A stretch of DNA of 9,874 bases from Desulfobulbaceae bacterium (GCA_011322715.1 DRLX01000061.1:1-9874), one strand, 5' to 3'. Positions 1 to 6,229 are shown, counted from the first letter of the stretch. Program-made: numbers and translations. Notes: generated by a model from the letters alone, not told the origin.

Positions 1-448
1 GGGCTCCAAAAAAGAACGAAAAGAACTCGTTGCCCGGGTCCTGGAAGAGGTGGAGCTTGAACCGGATATGGCGGCCCGCTTTCCCCATGAATTTTCCGGG
101 GGCCAGCGCCAGCGCATCGCCATTGCCAGGGCCCTTGTCCTGCGGCCCAGGCTGCTGATTCTCGATGAGCCAACCAGCGCCCTGGACATGACCATCCAGG
201 CCCAGGTCATTGATCTGCTCAGACGGCTGCAGACCCGCCACAACATGACCTATATCTTCATCACCCATGACCTGCGGGTGGTCCGCTCCCTGGCGGACAC
301 CATCGCGGTTATGCGCCGGGGCAGGATTGTGGAGCACGGACCATGCGACCGGCTGTTCGCGGCCCCGGAAAACCCTTACACCAGAGAGCTGTTCCAGGCC
401 GCCTTTCCCGACGGCACCGTTCAGCCCCAGGAAATGATGACCGCATGA
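1..448 (+). CDS. Oligopeptide/dipeptide-type ABC transporter ATPase, C-terminal part (5' truncated)
   Basis: The reading frame is open from the window edge (first full codon at base 2) to TGA at 446-448, giving about 148 C-terminal residues. Visible in order are the ABC signature FSGGQRQRIAIARAL, the Walker B plus D-loop LLILDEPTSALD, the H-loop histidine in FITHD, and a tail with PENPYTRELFQAAF. That tail matches the C-terminal extension of the oligopeptide/dipeptide importer ATPases (OppD/OppF, DppD/DppF, YejF). These subunits hydrolyse ATP at the inner face of the membrane to drive uptake of short peptides or related solutes. The Walker A motif lies outside the window, so it cannot be said whether this is a single ATPase or the second half of a fused YejF-type protein; the YTRELFQAAF ending slightly favours the latter. 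The stop codon overlaps the uvrC start as ATGA, implying co-transcription and coupled translation. Confidence 0.93.
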   Translation, partial: GSKKERKELVARVLEEVELEPDMAARFPHEFSGGQRQRIAIARALVLRPRLLILDEPTSALDMTIQAQVIDLLRRLQTRHNMTYIFITHDLRVVRSLADTIAVMRRGRIVEHGPCDRLFAAPENPYTRELFQAAFPDGTVQPQEMMTA

Positions 449-2292
449 CCCGAGAACACCAATCCCCGGCAAACGCCCTGGATACCACATTTCTGGCCAC
501 GGTCAGCCACGGGCCCGGTGTGTATCTGATGCAGGGAAAAAGAGAAGTCCTGTATGTGGGCAAGGCCGCTGATCTTCGCAAACGGCTGGCCCAGTATGCC
601 CATTTTTCCGGACCGGCCCACTCAAAGACAGGGGTCATGCTCAGCCACGTCCGCAAGGTGGAGACTATTCTCACCACCACGGAAAAAGAGGCCCTGATCC
701 TGGAGGCCTCCCTGATCAAAAAGCACCGGCCACGATACAATGTCATTCTCAGGGATGATAAAAACTATCCCCTGATCAAGGTCACGGTCAAGGAGAAATG
801 GCCCAGGGTACTGGTCACCCGCAGGCGGATCAGGGACGGCAGCCGCTACTTTGGGCCCTTTGCCTCAACAAGCGCCATGCGGACGACCCTGAAGCTGCTC
901 TTTTCCATGTTTCCGCTCAGGCGCTGCAAAACGATACGCAGACGTGAGCGCCCCTGCCTCAACTATCAGATGGGAAGATGCCTGGCCCCCTGTGCCGACT
1001 TGGTTGACAATACGGAATACATGGCCATGGTCAGGGAGGTCATCCTCCTGCTCGAAGGCAAAAATCAGCACATTATCACAAATCTGCAGGAGAAGATGCA
1101 CAGGGCCGCTGCCGACCTGGCCTTTGAAGAAGCAGCCCTCCAGCGTGACCGGATAACCGCCCTGCAGCGGACCCTGGAACACCAGGTCATTGCAGCGGAG
1201 CATGGGCTAGACCAGGATGTTTTCGGTCTTGCCCGGCACGGTGCCTCAGTGGGAATTGCCCTGCTCTTTGTCCGGGCCGGCATGATCAGTGGTTCCCAGA
1301 ATTTTTTTATTGCCGATCCCATCGGTAACGATGCGCAGATATTAAGCCAGACACTGATGCTTTACTACTCAAACCGCAGGCATCCGCCCCGTGAGCTGAT
1401 GCTTCCCCTTGCCATAGAAGACGAGACGCTTGTTTGCGAACAGCTCAGCGAACTCAGAGAGGGGCCGGTCAGGCTCAGTGTACCCAGGCGCGGTAAACGT
1501 ATGCAGCTGATGCGCATGGCCGCCGCCAACGCGGAGCAGGTTTTTTCTAAAGAAAGTAAAAAACTCAAGGCATGGCAAATCATGGCCAAAACACTTGTTC
1601 ACAAGTTACGGTTGAGTAATTCTCCCGACCATATAGAATGCCTTGATATATCCAATCTCAGCGGTAAGCAGGCCGTTGGATCACTGGTCTGCTTTGTCCG
1701 GGGGGAACCTGAAAAACGGGGCTACCGTCATTACAGAATCACTGGCAGGGATGAACCCGATGACTATGCCATGATGCGGGAAGTCCTCCAGCGGCGCATG
1801 GAAACCGGCCTGGCCAAGAACAACCTGCCCGACATGCTCCTGCTCGACGGCGGCAAGGGTCAGCTCGGCATCGGTGTGGAGGTGCTTGCCGATTTTGATT
1901 TACTGGACCGGATCGACCTGGTCGCCATTGCCAAAGAAAAACAGGATGAGGGGGAAAAACTGTTTCGGCCCGGTCGGAAAAATCCGATTATATTGCCCGC
2001 CCATGCCCCTGCCCTGCTCTACCTGATGCGTATCCGGGATGAATCCCACCGTTTCGGCATCACCTTTCACCGCCGTCTTCGTCGGAATAATACCCTGCGT
2101 TCACCCCTGGACAAGGTCACCGGAATCGGGGAGCAACGAAAAAAGGATCTCCTCGGAACACTTGGCAGCTACAAACGTATTCAATCGGCAACTGCCAAAG
2201 AACTGGCCACGGTCCCCGGTATCGGACCGGTCCTTGCCGAAAGTATTTTCAGACAACTGCATCCCGAAAAAAACAAGACCCATGCAGCCTGA
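445..2292 (+). CDS. uvrC: Excinuclease ABC subunit C (UvrC)
   Basis: This is the dual-incision nuclease of nucleotide excision repair, cutting 3' and then 5' of a lesion after UvrAB damage recognition. The 615 residues match the usual full length. The N-terminal GIY-YIG nuclease shows GPGVYLM and LYVGKA near residues 25-50 and the EALILEASLIKKHRPRYNV block. Four cysteines (C161, C171, C179, C183; CLNYQMGRCLAPC) have the 10-8-4 spacing of the cysteine cluster linked to a [4Fe-4S] site in some UvrC proteins. A UVR (UvrB-binding) segment around residues 205-245 follows. The RNase H-like C-terminal nuclease shows D401 (CLDISN), the DEPDDYAMM block, D468 (LLLDGGKGQ) and H535 (ESHRFGI). Helix-hairpin-helix motifs end the protein (VPGIGPVLAESI). 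The ATG at 445 is chosen because the protein aligns from there and it overlaps the previous stop; the frame opens farther upstream at 343, but that extension is non-homologous sequence inside the ABC gene. Confidence 0.97.
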   Translation: MTREHQSPANALDTTFLATVSHGPGVYLMQGKREVLYVGKAADLRKRLAQYAHFSGPAHSKTGVMLSHVRKVETILTTTEKEALILEASLIKKHRPRYNVILRDDKNYPLIKVTVKEKWPRVLVTRRRIRDGSRYFGPFASTSAMRTTLKLLFSMFPLRRCKTIRRRERPCLNYQMGRCLAPCADLVDNTEYMAMVREVILLLEGKNQHIITNLQEKMHRAAADLAFEEAALQRDRITALQRTLEHQVIAAEHGLDQDVFGLARHGASVGIALLFVRAGMISGSQNFFIADPIGNDAQILSQTLMLYYSNRRHPPRELMLPLAIEDETLVCEQLSELREGPVRLSVPRRGKRMQLMRMAAANAEQVFSKESKKLKAWQIMAKTLVHKLRLSNSPDHIECLDISNLSGKQAVGSLVCFVRGEPEKRGYRHYRITGRDEPDDYAMMREVLQRRMETGLAKNNLPDMLLLDGGKGQLGIGVEVLADFDLLDRIDLVAIAKEKQDEGEKLFRPGRKNPIILPAHAPALLYLMRIRDESHRFGITFHRRLRRNNTLRSPLDKVTGIGEQRKKDLLGTLGSYKRIQSATAKELATVPGIGPVLAESIFRQLHPEKNKTHAA

Positions 2293-2494
2293 TGAAAAGA
2301 CACTGGCCCGCCTCAAGCCGGGCTGTATCTGCAAGGGAATCAAACTCATCCGTCTGATCGAGGCCATTGAAAACGGGGCCGATACCTATGAAAAAATCGC
2401 CCGCGCCACCGGGATCGGCGGCGGCTCCTGCAAGGGTCGGCGATGCGGGGAAAAAGTAGCGCAACTCCTGAAAAAATCGTCAACTATGTCATAG
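2282..2494 (+). CDS. BFD-like [2Fe-2S]-binding small protein
   Basis: A 70-residue protein starts inside the last codons of uvrC (11-nt overlap). Residues 13-63 look like a complete BFD-like (bacterioferritin-associated ferredoxin-like) domain: C15-x-C17 at the start, the amphipathic helix IKLIRLIEAIENGADTYEKI, then GIGGGSCKGRRC with C50 and C55. In classical Bfd and NirB/NifU domains the second pair is C-x2-C; here it is C-x4-C, resembling the QGRxC version I recall from the BFD-like regions of opine/proline dehydrogenase subunits. Four cysteines in this layout are expected to hold a [2Fe-2S] cluster. The domain usually sits in larger proteins; here it stands alone, so electron shuttling or cluster delivery are possible roles, not demonstrated. 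Its ribosome-binding site is weak (A-rich), consistent with coupling to uvrC. It ends tail-to-tail with the SulP gene, sharing 11 nt. Confidence 0.85.
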   Translation: MQPDEKTLARLKPGCICKGIKLIRLIEAIENGADTYEKIARATGIGGGSCKGRRCGEKVAQLLKKSSTMS

Positions 2495-4781
2495 GCTGAC
2501 ATCCGGGTTCACTGTTGTCCCGCCGGTACATAACGGTCTTGAGCGGACAATGGGCGGCATCTTCGGGTCTGTGTACCAGAGGCCAGACAGCATCCAACAC
2601 CTGCACCAGAGTCGGGAAGACATGGTCTTCTCCAATGATGTCAAGGGTGCCGCTGGCCCGCAGGACATCCAGAACCTGCACCACCTTTAAGCCACTGAAA
2701 TACACCTGATACCCACCGGCCTGTAACCGCTGCACGAGAAGATTCAGGGCCATTTCTCCACTGGCATCAATGTAGTTGATACCATTACATTTAAAAATTA
2801 TGATTTTTGCCCTTTCTCTTTGGGTGATAACCTTGGTCGCCTCTTTTTCCAGGTAGCTGATATTGGCAAAAAACAGTGGCCCGTCAAAGCGGATTATCAC
2901 AATATAGGGACATTGCCGGAGGTGGAAATGATCAACATTCCGATAATGCCCGTCCTCATATAAGGCGAGTTCGGCCAACATCGGCTTCATTTTGCAGTAA
3001 AAGAAGACGGCCACGGAAAGCCCCACTCCCAGGAAGATCCCCTTGTCAAGATGAGGAGCAAAGCCGAGGGTGGCAATAAAGGTCAGGACACTGATGACGC
3101 CATCGGATTTTCGTATTCGCCATGCATGGACAATGTCCCGGTAGTTAAAAAGATTGACGACCGCAAGGATGATAATGGCCGCCAGAACCGGCTGCGGCAG
3201 GTAATAGAGCAGCGGGGTCAGGAACAAAATTGCCAGTAAAACCATCAGAGAAGTGCAGACCGAAGCCATTGCCGTCCTTGCACCTGCCTGATAATTGACC
3301 GCGGAACGAGAAAAGGATCCGGAAACCGGATAACTTGAAGAACAGGAGCCCACTATATTGGCAAGGCCCTGGCCGATCAGTTCCTGGTTGGGGTCAATCT
3401 TTCGTCCTGTACGGGTGGCAATGGCCTTGGCAATGGAAATTGCCTCCATGAATCCCAACAGGGAAATAACCACTGCCGCCGTCAGTAAATGGGGAATGAC
3501 CTGCGGATCAAATCGGGGCAGGGAAAATTGCGGCAGTCCACGGGGCACGGCGCCGATAATTTCACCGCCGCCGATGAGCTGCATTTTGTCGCCATCGATA
3601 TGACCACGACCAATCCTTATTCTCCAGACGGTTGCCTCAGCTCGCGCATCCGCCGGCACTTCGGTGACCGGACGATACCGCACCCCGCCATGGCCGTCCT
3701 TGACGGCAACCAGTTGTAACGAACGAAGCCGCCTGCGCATCTCTTCGACCTTCTTTTTGCTGCCGGCAATATACTGGTCGAGAACCCCTGCCATAAAATG
3801 CAGTTCAAGAACATTTTCCTTGTGCATAGGTATGGTTGAACTGCGAGAAGCAGGGTCCTGCAAACGGACGATATCCATTTCCTTGTGCTGATGACACCTG
3901 CCGCACAGTCCGTTTTTGTCCTGTTGTGTTGTTTTGTCCCTGTCGGTACCGTGTCCCTTGTCCGCATGGTGCCGACGGGTAACCTGATTACGGACGGCAC
4001 CCGTCTGATTGATTTGGTCAATGGTTCTATTCAGGGTACTGATTACATCCGGCAGCCCCTGCACCTGTAACTGATCAAGCTTGACAACTCTGTTATTTTC
4101 AAAACCCATCATCCAGGACAGAAGAGTGGTCACCACGACCGCTACCAGGACATTGGGCACTCTGGGTTGCCATTTTTTCAGGACGATCATCACAACCATG
4201 GCCAATATCCCCATGCCAAGGCTTGGCCAATGGATATATTCCAAGGCAGCCCTTTCCAGACGAATCATGGTTTCCAGCCAGTGATCGGCTGAATCCACAT
4301 GAATGCCCAACAGACGGGTAATCTGGCTGGAGCCGATGATCAGGGCGGCGGCATTGGTAAACCCGACAATGACCGGATGCGACAGGAGATTGACGACAAG
4401 GCCAAGCTTGAGGACACCAAGGGCAAGCTGAAACAGGCCGACCAGAAAGGCCAGCAGGACGGCATAACCAATGAACTCGGCGCTGCCCGCGGTTGCAAGG
4501 GGCTCAAGGGCGGTGGCCGTCATTATTGAAACCACGGCCACCGGGCCGGTTGCCAATCGGCGTGAAGAACCGAACAGGGCCGCGATCATGGGGGGCAGGA
4601 AAGAGGCATACAGGCCGTAATAGGCGGGAAGACCGGCAAGCTGTGCATAGGCCATGGATTGCGGAACAAGGACCAGGGCGACCGTAATGCCGGCAATCAG
4701 ATCGCTTCTTAACTTATGAAGATCATAGTCTGCCAGCCAGTCCAGAAAGGGAAATACTTGGATCAACCGGGAAGATGCCAT
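2484..4781 (-). CDS. SulP/SLC26-family anion transporter with STAS domain and a CxxCH-containing periplasmic insert
   Basis: The protein has 765 residues, against roughly 550-600 for common bacterial SulP proteins, which move sulfate, bicarbonate or similar anions across the inner membrane. Start ATG at 4779-4781 follows AAAGGAG at good spacing. Family features: TM1 with LVPQSMAYAQLAGLP (37-52), RRLATGPVAVVS (74-85), SHPVIVGFTNAAALI (134-148), the core of TM8 LLGFMEAISIAKAIA (441-455), and SYPVSGSFSRSAVN (483-496). A cytoplasmic STAS domain spans about 625-738 with NYIDASGEMAL (669-679). The 7+7 fold can be followed: seven segments up to about residue 226 and seven from about 428. Residues about 245-405, between TM7 and TM8, are an extra hydrophilic stretch with CGRCH at 293-297, a basic amphipathic helix (341-356) and a short beta-rich end before the normal GAVPRGLP loop. 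The known topology places this loop outside the cytoplasm. The transported anion cannot be inferred. Confidence 0.93.
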   Translation of the reverse strand: MASSRLIQVFPFLDWLADYDLHKLRSDLIAGITVALVLVPQSMAYAQLAGLPAYYGLYASFLPPMIAALFGSSRRLATGPVAVVSIMTATALEPLATAGSAEFIGYAVLLAFLVGLFQLALGVLKLGLVVNLLSHPVIVGFTNAAALIIGSSQITRLLGIHVDSADHWLETMIRLERAALEYIHWPSLGMGILAMVVMIVLKKWQPRVPNVLVAVVVTTLLSWMMGFENNRVVKLDQLQVQGLPDVISTLNRTIDQINQTGAVRNQVTRRHHADKGHGTDRDKTTQQDKNGLCGRCHQHKEMDIVRLQDPASRSSTIPMHKENVLELHFMAGVLDQYIAGSKKKVEEMRRRLRSLQLVAVKDGHGGVRYRPVTEVPADARAEATVWRIRIGRGHIDGDKMQLIGGGEIIGAVPRGLPQFSLPRFDPQVIPHLLTAAVVISLLGFMEAISIAKAIATRTGRKIDPNQELIGQGLANIVGSCSSSYPVSGSFSRSAVNYQAGARTAMASVCTSLMVLLAILFLTPLLYYLPQPVLAAIIILAVVNLFNYRDIVHAWRIRKSDGVISVLTFIATLGFAPHLDKGIFLGVGLSVAVFFYCKMKPMLAELALYEDGHYRNVDHFHLRQCPYIVIIRFDGPLFFANISYLEKEATKVITQRERAKIIIFKCNGINYIDASGEMALNLLVQRLQAGGYQVYFSGLKVVQVLDVLRASGTLDIIGEDHVFPTLVQVLDAVWPLVHRPEDAAHCPLKTVMYRRDNSEPGCQPMT
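3566..4049 (-). other. In-frame insert of the SulP gene encoding a CxxCH-bearing domain
   Basis: These bases encode SulP residues about 245-405, which the ordinary family lacks. The segment begins with a polar, His/Lys/Asp-rich linker, contains C293-G-R-C296-H297 (codons at 3891-3905), then possible distal heme ligands H320, H328 and M330, a helix with KKKVEEMRRRLRSL, and a strand-rich part ending in MQLIGGGEIIG. CxxCH is the covalent heme-c attachment motif when it lies in the periplasm. The same residues plus H299 could instead bind zinc. The reading frame stays open and the transporter continues correctly after it, so this is a real part of the protein and not a frameshift. Confidence 0.7.
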
Positions 4782-4787
4782 CTTTTA

Positions 4788-4794
4788 TCTCCTT
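4788..4794 (-). promoter_or_regulatory. Ribosome-binding site of the SulP gene
   Basis: Read on the minus strand, AAAGGAG precedes the ATG at 4781 by about 6-7 nt. It fixes the start of the SulP protein. I see no convincing sigma-70 promoter farther upstream; a TTGACC on the minus strand near 4810 has no matching -10 hexamer. Confidence 0.7.
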
Positions 4795-4852
4795 TGTCCT
4801 GTCATGTAATGGTCAACAAAAAAAACGTTATTACCACCATTCCCCAGCAACG

Positions 4853-4954
4853 AGGGATACCATCGCTTGGTGGGATTAAGCAAAGATAATCTCTTGGTGC
4901 AACAGGTGAAGGTTATGTCAAATCAAGTAGCGGATAGCAAGCGATGGTATCCCT
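4853..4954. repeat. Pair of 17-bp perfect inverted repeats with 68-bp spacer
   Basis: AGGGATACCATCGCTTG at 4853-4869 is matched exactly by its reverse complement CAAGCGATGGTATCCCT at 4938-4954. The pairing does not extend beyond the arms and no target-site duplication is obvious. The spacer has no coding potential. The shape would suit a small non-autonomous mobile element or a large cruciform/hairpin in RNA; the sequence alone does not decide. Confidence 0.75.
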
Positions 4955-4985
4955 GATTTCATGAAATATAATTGTTGCATGTCCT

Positions 4986-5066
4986 GTAGGGGCGAATTTA
5001 TTCGCCTTAGGAAAGCGTTATTATAACCTGAAATGCCTTCCCCAAGGCGACTGAAGTCGCCCCTAC
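4986..5066. repeat. REP/BIME-like compound palindrome
   Basis: The outer arms GTAGGGGCGA (4986-4995) and TCGCCCCTAC (5057-5066) are perfect reverse complements. Each end is itself a hairpin: GGCGAA-TTTA-TTCGCC (4991-5006) and GGCGAC-TGAA-GTCGCC (5046-5061). A third pairing GCCTT-CCCC-AAGGC (5035-5048) lies inside. Two head-to-head hairpins with a shared GTAGGGGCGA edge is the layout of a bacterial interspersed mosaic element made of two REP units; I recall similar GTAGGGGCGA repeats as common in several bacterial phyla. Confidence 0.75.
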
Positions 5067-5171
5067 GGCCTTGGGTTGTGGGCAAAGCCAACCTTAATGG
5101 TAATCAGAAAAAAAATGTAAGTTTTCTTTCCCTCGCCCGACTCATTACCAAACCGATTCAAGATCGGGAAT

Positions 5172-5202
5172 GTTTCGGGAGGATACAATATGCTCCCGGA
5201 AC
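5172..5202. promoter_or_regulatory. Imperfect dyad with embedded -10-like TACAAT upstream of the P460 gene
   Basis: GTTTCGGGAG (5172-5181) and CTCCCGGAAC (5193-5202) are reverse complements at 9 of 10 positions, separated by 11 bp. The spacer contains TACAAT (5184-5189), a good -10 hexamer, but no -35 of normal quality stands 17 bp upstream. It lies about 47 nt before the P460 start, so it could be an operator over a promoter or a 5'-leader hairpin. Confidence 0.45.
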
Positions 5203-5248
5203 AGACAAGGCTGGATGCCATCTTTTCTTTCAACCCAAGGAGTCCATC

Positions 5249-5728
5249 ATGCAGAAACATGTAATCGTCGGATGTCTGACCGCTCTTCTGATGTTCAGTA
5301 TCACCTCCATTGCCCTTGCCGGTGACATGCCGGGGCCGGACGCAACCGCCGTCTGGAAGTACATTACCAAGGTATCACCCTATACGAAATGGTCCTATTG
5401 GCCCGACCATAAGGGTATGCAGAAAGGACGTGCGCCCCATGGCCCGTTTCACAAGGTTTTTGTCAACAAAAAGGCCCTGAATTCCGCCAAACCTCCGGTT
5501 CAGTATGGCTCCATGATCGTTAAAGAAAACTACAGCCCCAAAAAAGAGCTGAAAATTATCACGGTCATGTACAAAGTAAAGGGATACAACCCCAAGGACG
5601 GTGACTGGTTCTGGGCCAAATACGGCACCGATGGAACGGCCATGAAGGTCGGAAAGCCAAAAGGATGTATCGGTTGTCACGGCACCCGGGCCGCCAATGA
5701 CTTTGTCGTGGTTCACGAATTTAAATAA
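5249..5728 (+). CDS. Exported cytochrome P460-family heme protein
   Basis: The 159-residue protein starts at ATG 5249, preceded by AAGGAG six bases upstream. Residues 1-24 form a Sec signal peptide (hydrophobic core VGCLTALLMFSITSIALA, cleavage expected after ALA-24), so it acts in the periplasm. The mature part follows the cytochrome P460 pattern: an N-terminal WKYI segment, HKVFVNKKAL and YGSMIVKENY strands, the ITVMYKVKGYNPKDGDWFWAKY core and a C-terminal heme-c motif C140-I-G-C143-H144 with about 15 residues after it, ending in FVVVHEF. Characterised P460 proteins oxidise hydroxylamine (or bind NO in the related cytochrome c'-beta group) and carry a Lys-heme crosslink; which lysine would do so here cannot be told without alignment. 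Activity is therefore unassigned. The start at 5033 was rejected because it would bury the signal peptide. The next gene begins 15 nt downstream, suggesting an operon. Confidence 0.85.
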   Translation: MQKHVIVGCLTALLMFSITSIALAGDMPGPDATAVWKYITKVSPYTKWSYWPDHKGMQKGRAPHGPFHKVFVNKKALNSAKPPVQYGSMIVKENYSPKKELKIITVMYKVKGYNPKDGDWFWAKYGTDGTAMKVGKPKGCIGCHGTRAANDFVVVHEFK

Positions 5729-5740
5729 TTCGCCCGCGGC

Positions 5741-5754
5741 TTGATGTTCATCAA
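5741..5754. promoter_or_regulatory. FNR/DNR-type box TTGAT-N4-ATCAA overlapping a start codon
   Basis: TTGATGTTCATCAA matches the consensus half-sites of FNR/DNR-family regulators at all ten specified positions. It sits across the start codon (5744) of the membrane-protein gene, an odd place for an activator site; it could be a repressor or roadblock site, serve an internal promoter, or be chance. Confidence 0.4.
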
Positions 5755-6184
5755 ATTCATACTCAGTCTTCATCCTGTCCTGCAGGCCGGTGCCACCCTG
5801 CTTGCTCTCTATGTACTGCTGCTTGGAGCCGCTCGTTTCAGGCGGCTCCACCTGCGGCAGAAAACCATGTTTCAGTGGAGACGTCATGTAGTCCTTGGAA
5901 CCATTGCCCTGCTCTCCTGGACATTCGGTCTTGTTCTTGGCCTGGTCCTTGTCAGGGTATATATGAATGGATTCCTGATCACGGGAACGCACGGCGGAAG
6001 TGGAATTCTAATCCTGCCCTTGATTCTCTTTGGCCTGTTCAGCGGTAGACACATGCATCTCCATAAACAACAACGCATTATTCTCCCGCTTCTCCATGGC
6101 GCCACCAATCTGTTCCTCATCGTCATGGCGTTGTTGCAGGCCTTCAGCGGCCGGCAGGTATACAAAGAATTTGTTCTTGGGTAA
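5744..6184 (+). CDS. Four-helix membrane protein with intramembrane histidines, DUF4079/cytochrome b561-like
   Basis: The product has 146 residues from ATG 5744 (a TTG at 5741 is an alternative one codon earlier). No clear Shine-Dalgarno is visible, which fits coupling to the P460 gene 15 nt upstream. Four hydrophobic segments are visible, roughly residues 3-29, 47-70, 85-101 and 112-134. Histidines fall at or near helix ends: H10 (LHPVLQ), H48 (RRHVVLG), H83 (GTHGGSG), H118 (LLHGATN), plus H103/H105/H107 in a loop. Repeated HP, HxxxG and THxxxG patterns resemble DUF4079 and cytochrome b561/ferric-reductase-like bundles in which paired histidines bind heme b. I infer a membrane electron-transfer partner for the P460 protein; heme binding is not proven, and a purely structural membrane protein remains possible. 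Confidence 0.75.
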   Translation: MFIKFILSLHPVLQAGATLLALYVLLLGAARFRRLHLRQKTMFQWRRHVVLGTIALLSWTFGLVLGLVLVRVYMNGFLITGTHGGSGILILPLILFGLFSGRHMHLHKQQRIILPLLHGATNLFLIVMALLQAFSGRQVYKEFVLG

Positions 6185-6209
6185 GATCATAAACTTTTCT
6201 TAAAAATTT

Positions 6210-6229
6210 CCGGGTTCACCCTGGGTTTT
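6210..6229 (+). terminator. Weak terminator-like hairpin
   Basis: CCGGG (6210-6214), loop TTCAC, CCTGG (6220-6224) with one G-T pair, followed by G and four T. The stem is short and the T-run poor, so this may only attenuate read-through from the P460 operon into the sigma-factor gene; the GGGTTCACC part could instead belong to an ECF-type -35 element. Confidence 0.25.

Larger units (their letters stand above)
4782..5248. other. Gene-free intergenic region between divergent SulP and P460 genes
   Basis: No credible coding sequence lies here. The frame of the P460 gene is open back to 5033, but that stretch crosses a compound palindrome and lacks protein character. The region holds the 17-bp inverted repeat pair (4853-4954), a 12-bp palindrome ATTTCATGAAAT (4956-4967), a REP/BIME-like unit (4986-5066) and a dyad upstream of the P460 gene (5172-5202). 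It must contain the promoters of both divergent genes, though none is clear by eye. Confidence 0.7.

Noticed and set aside
343..444. N-terminal extension of UvrC from an ATG at 343
   Set aside because: The extra residues lie entirely within the ABC ATPase coding region in another frame and are unlike UvrC; ATG 445 gives the standard N-terminus.
3617..4021. Alternative minus-strand frame overlapping the SulP insert, which might indicate a frameshifted foreign gene
   Set aside because: The SulP frame is continuous and its insert ends in sequence that runs naturally into the conserved loop; the alternative frame is Cys/Arg-rich shadow translation.
2876..4687. Several plus-strand open frames across the SulP gene
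   Set aside because: They are antisense to a clearly conserved transporter, lack recognisable motifs or start signals, and reflect its codon bias.
5033..5248. Longer P460 protein starting at 5033
   Set aside because: It would place the signal peptide about 70 residues inside the protein and translate through a palindromic repeat; ATG 5249 has a good ribosome-binding site.
5375..5992. 205-codon minus-strand frame over the P460 and membrane-protein genes
   Set aside because: It opposes two genes with signal peptide, heme motif and transmembrane pattern, and shows no protein-like features.
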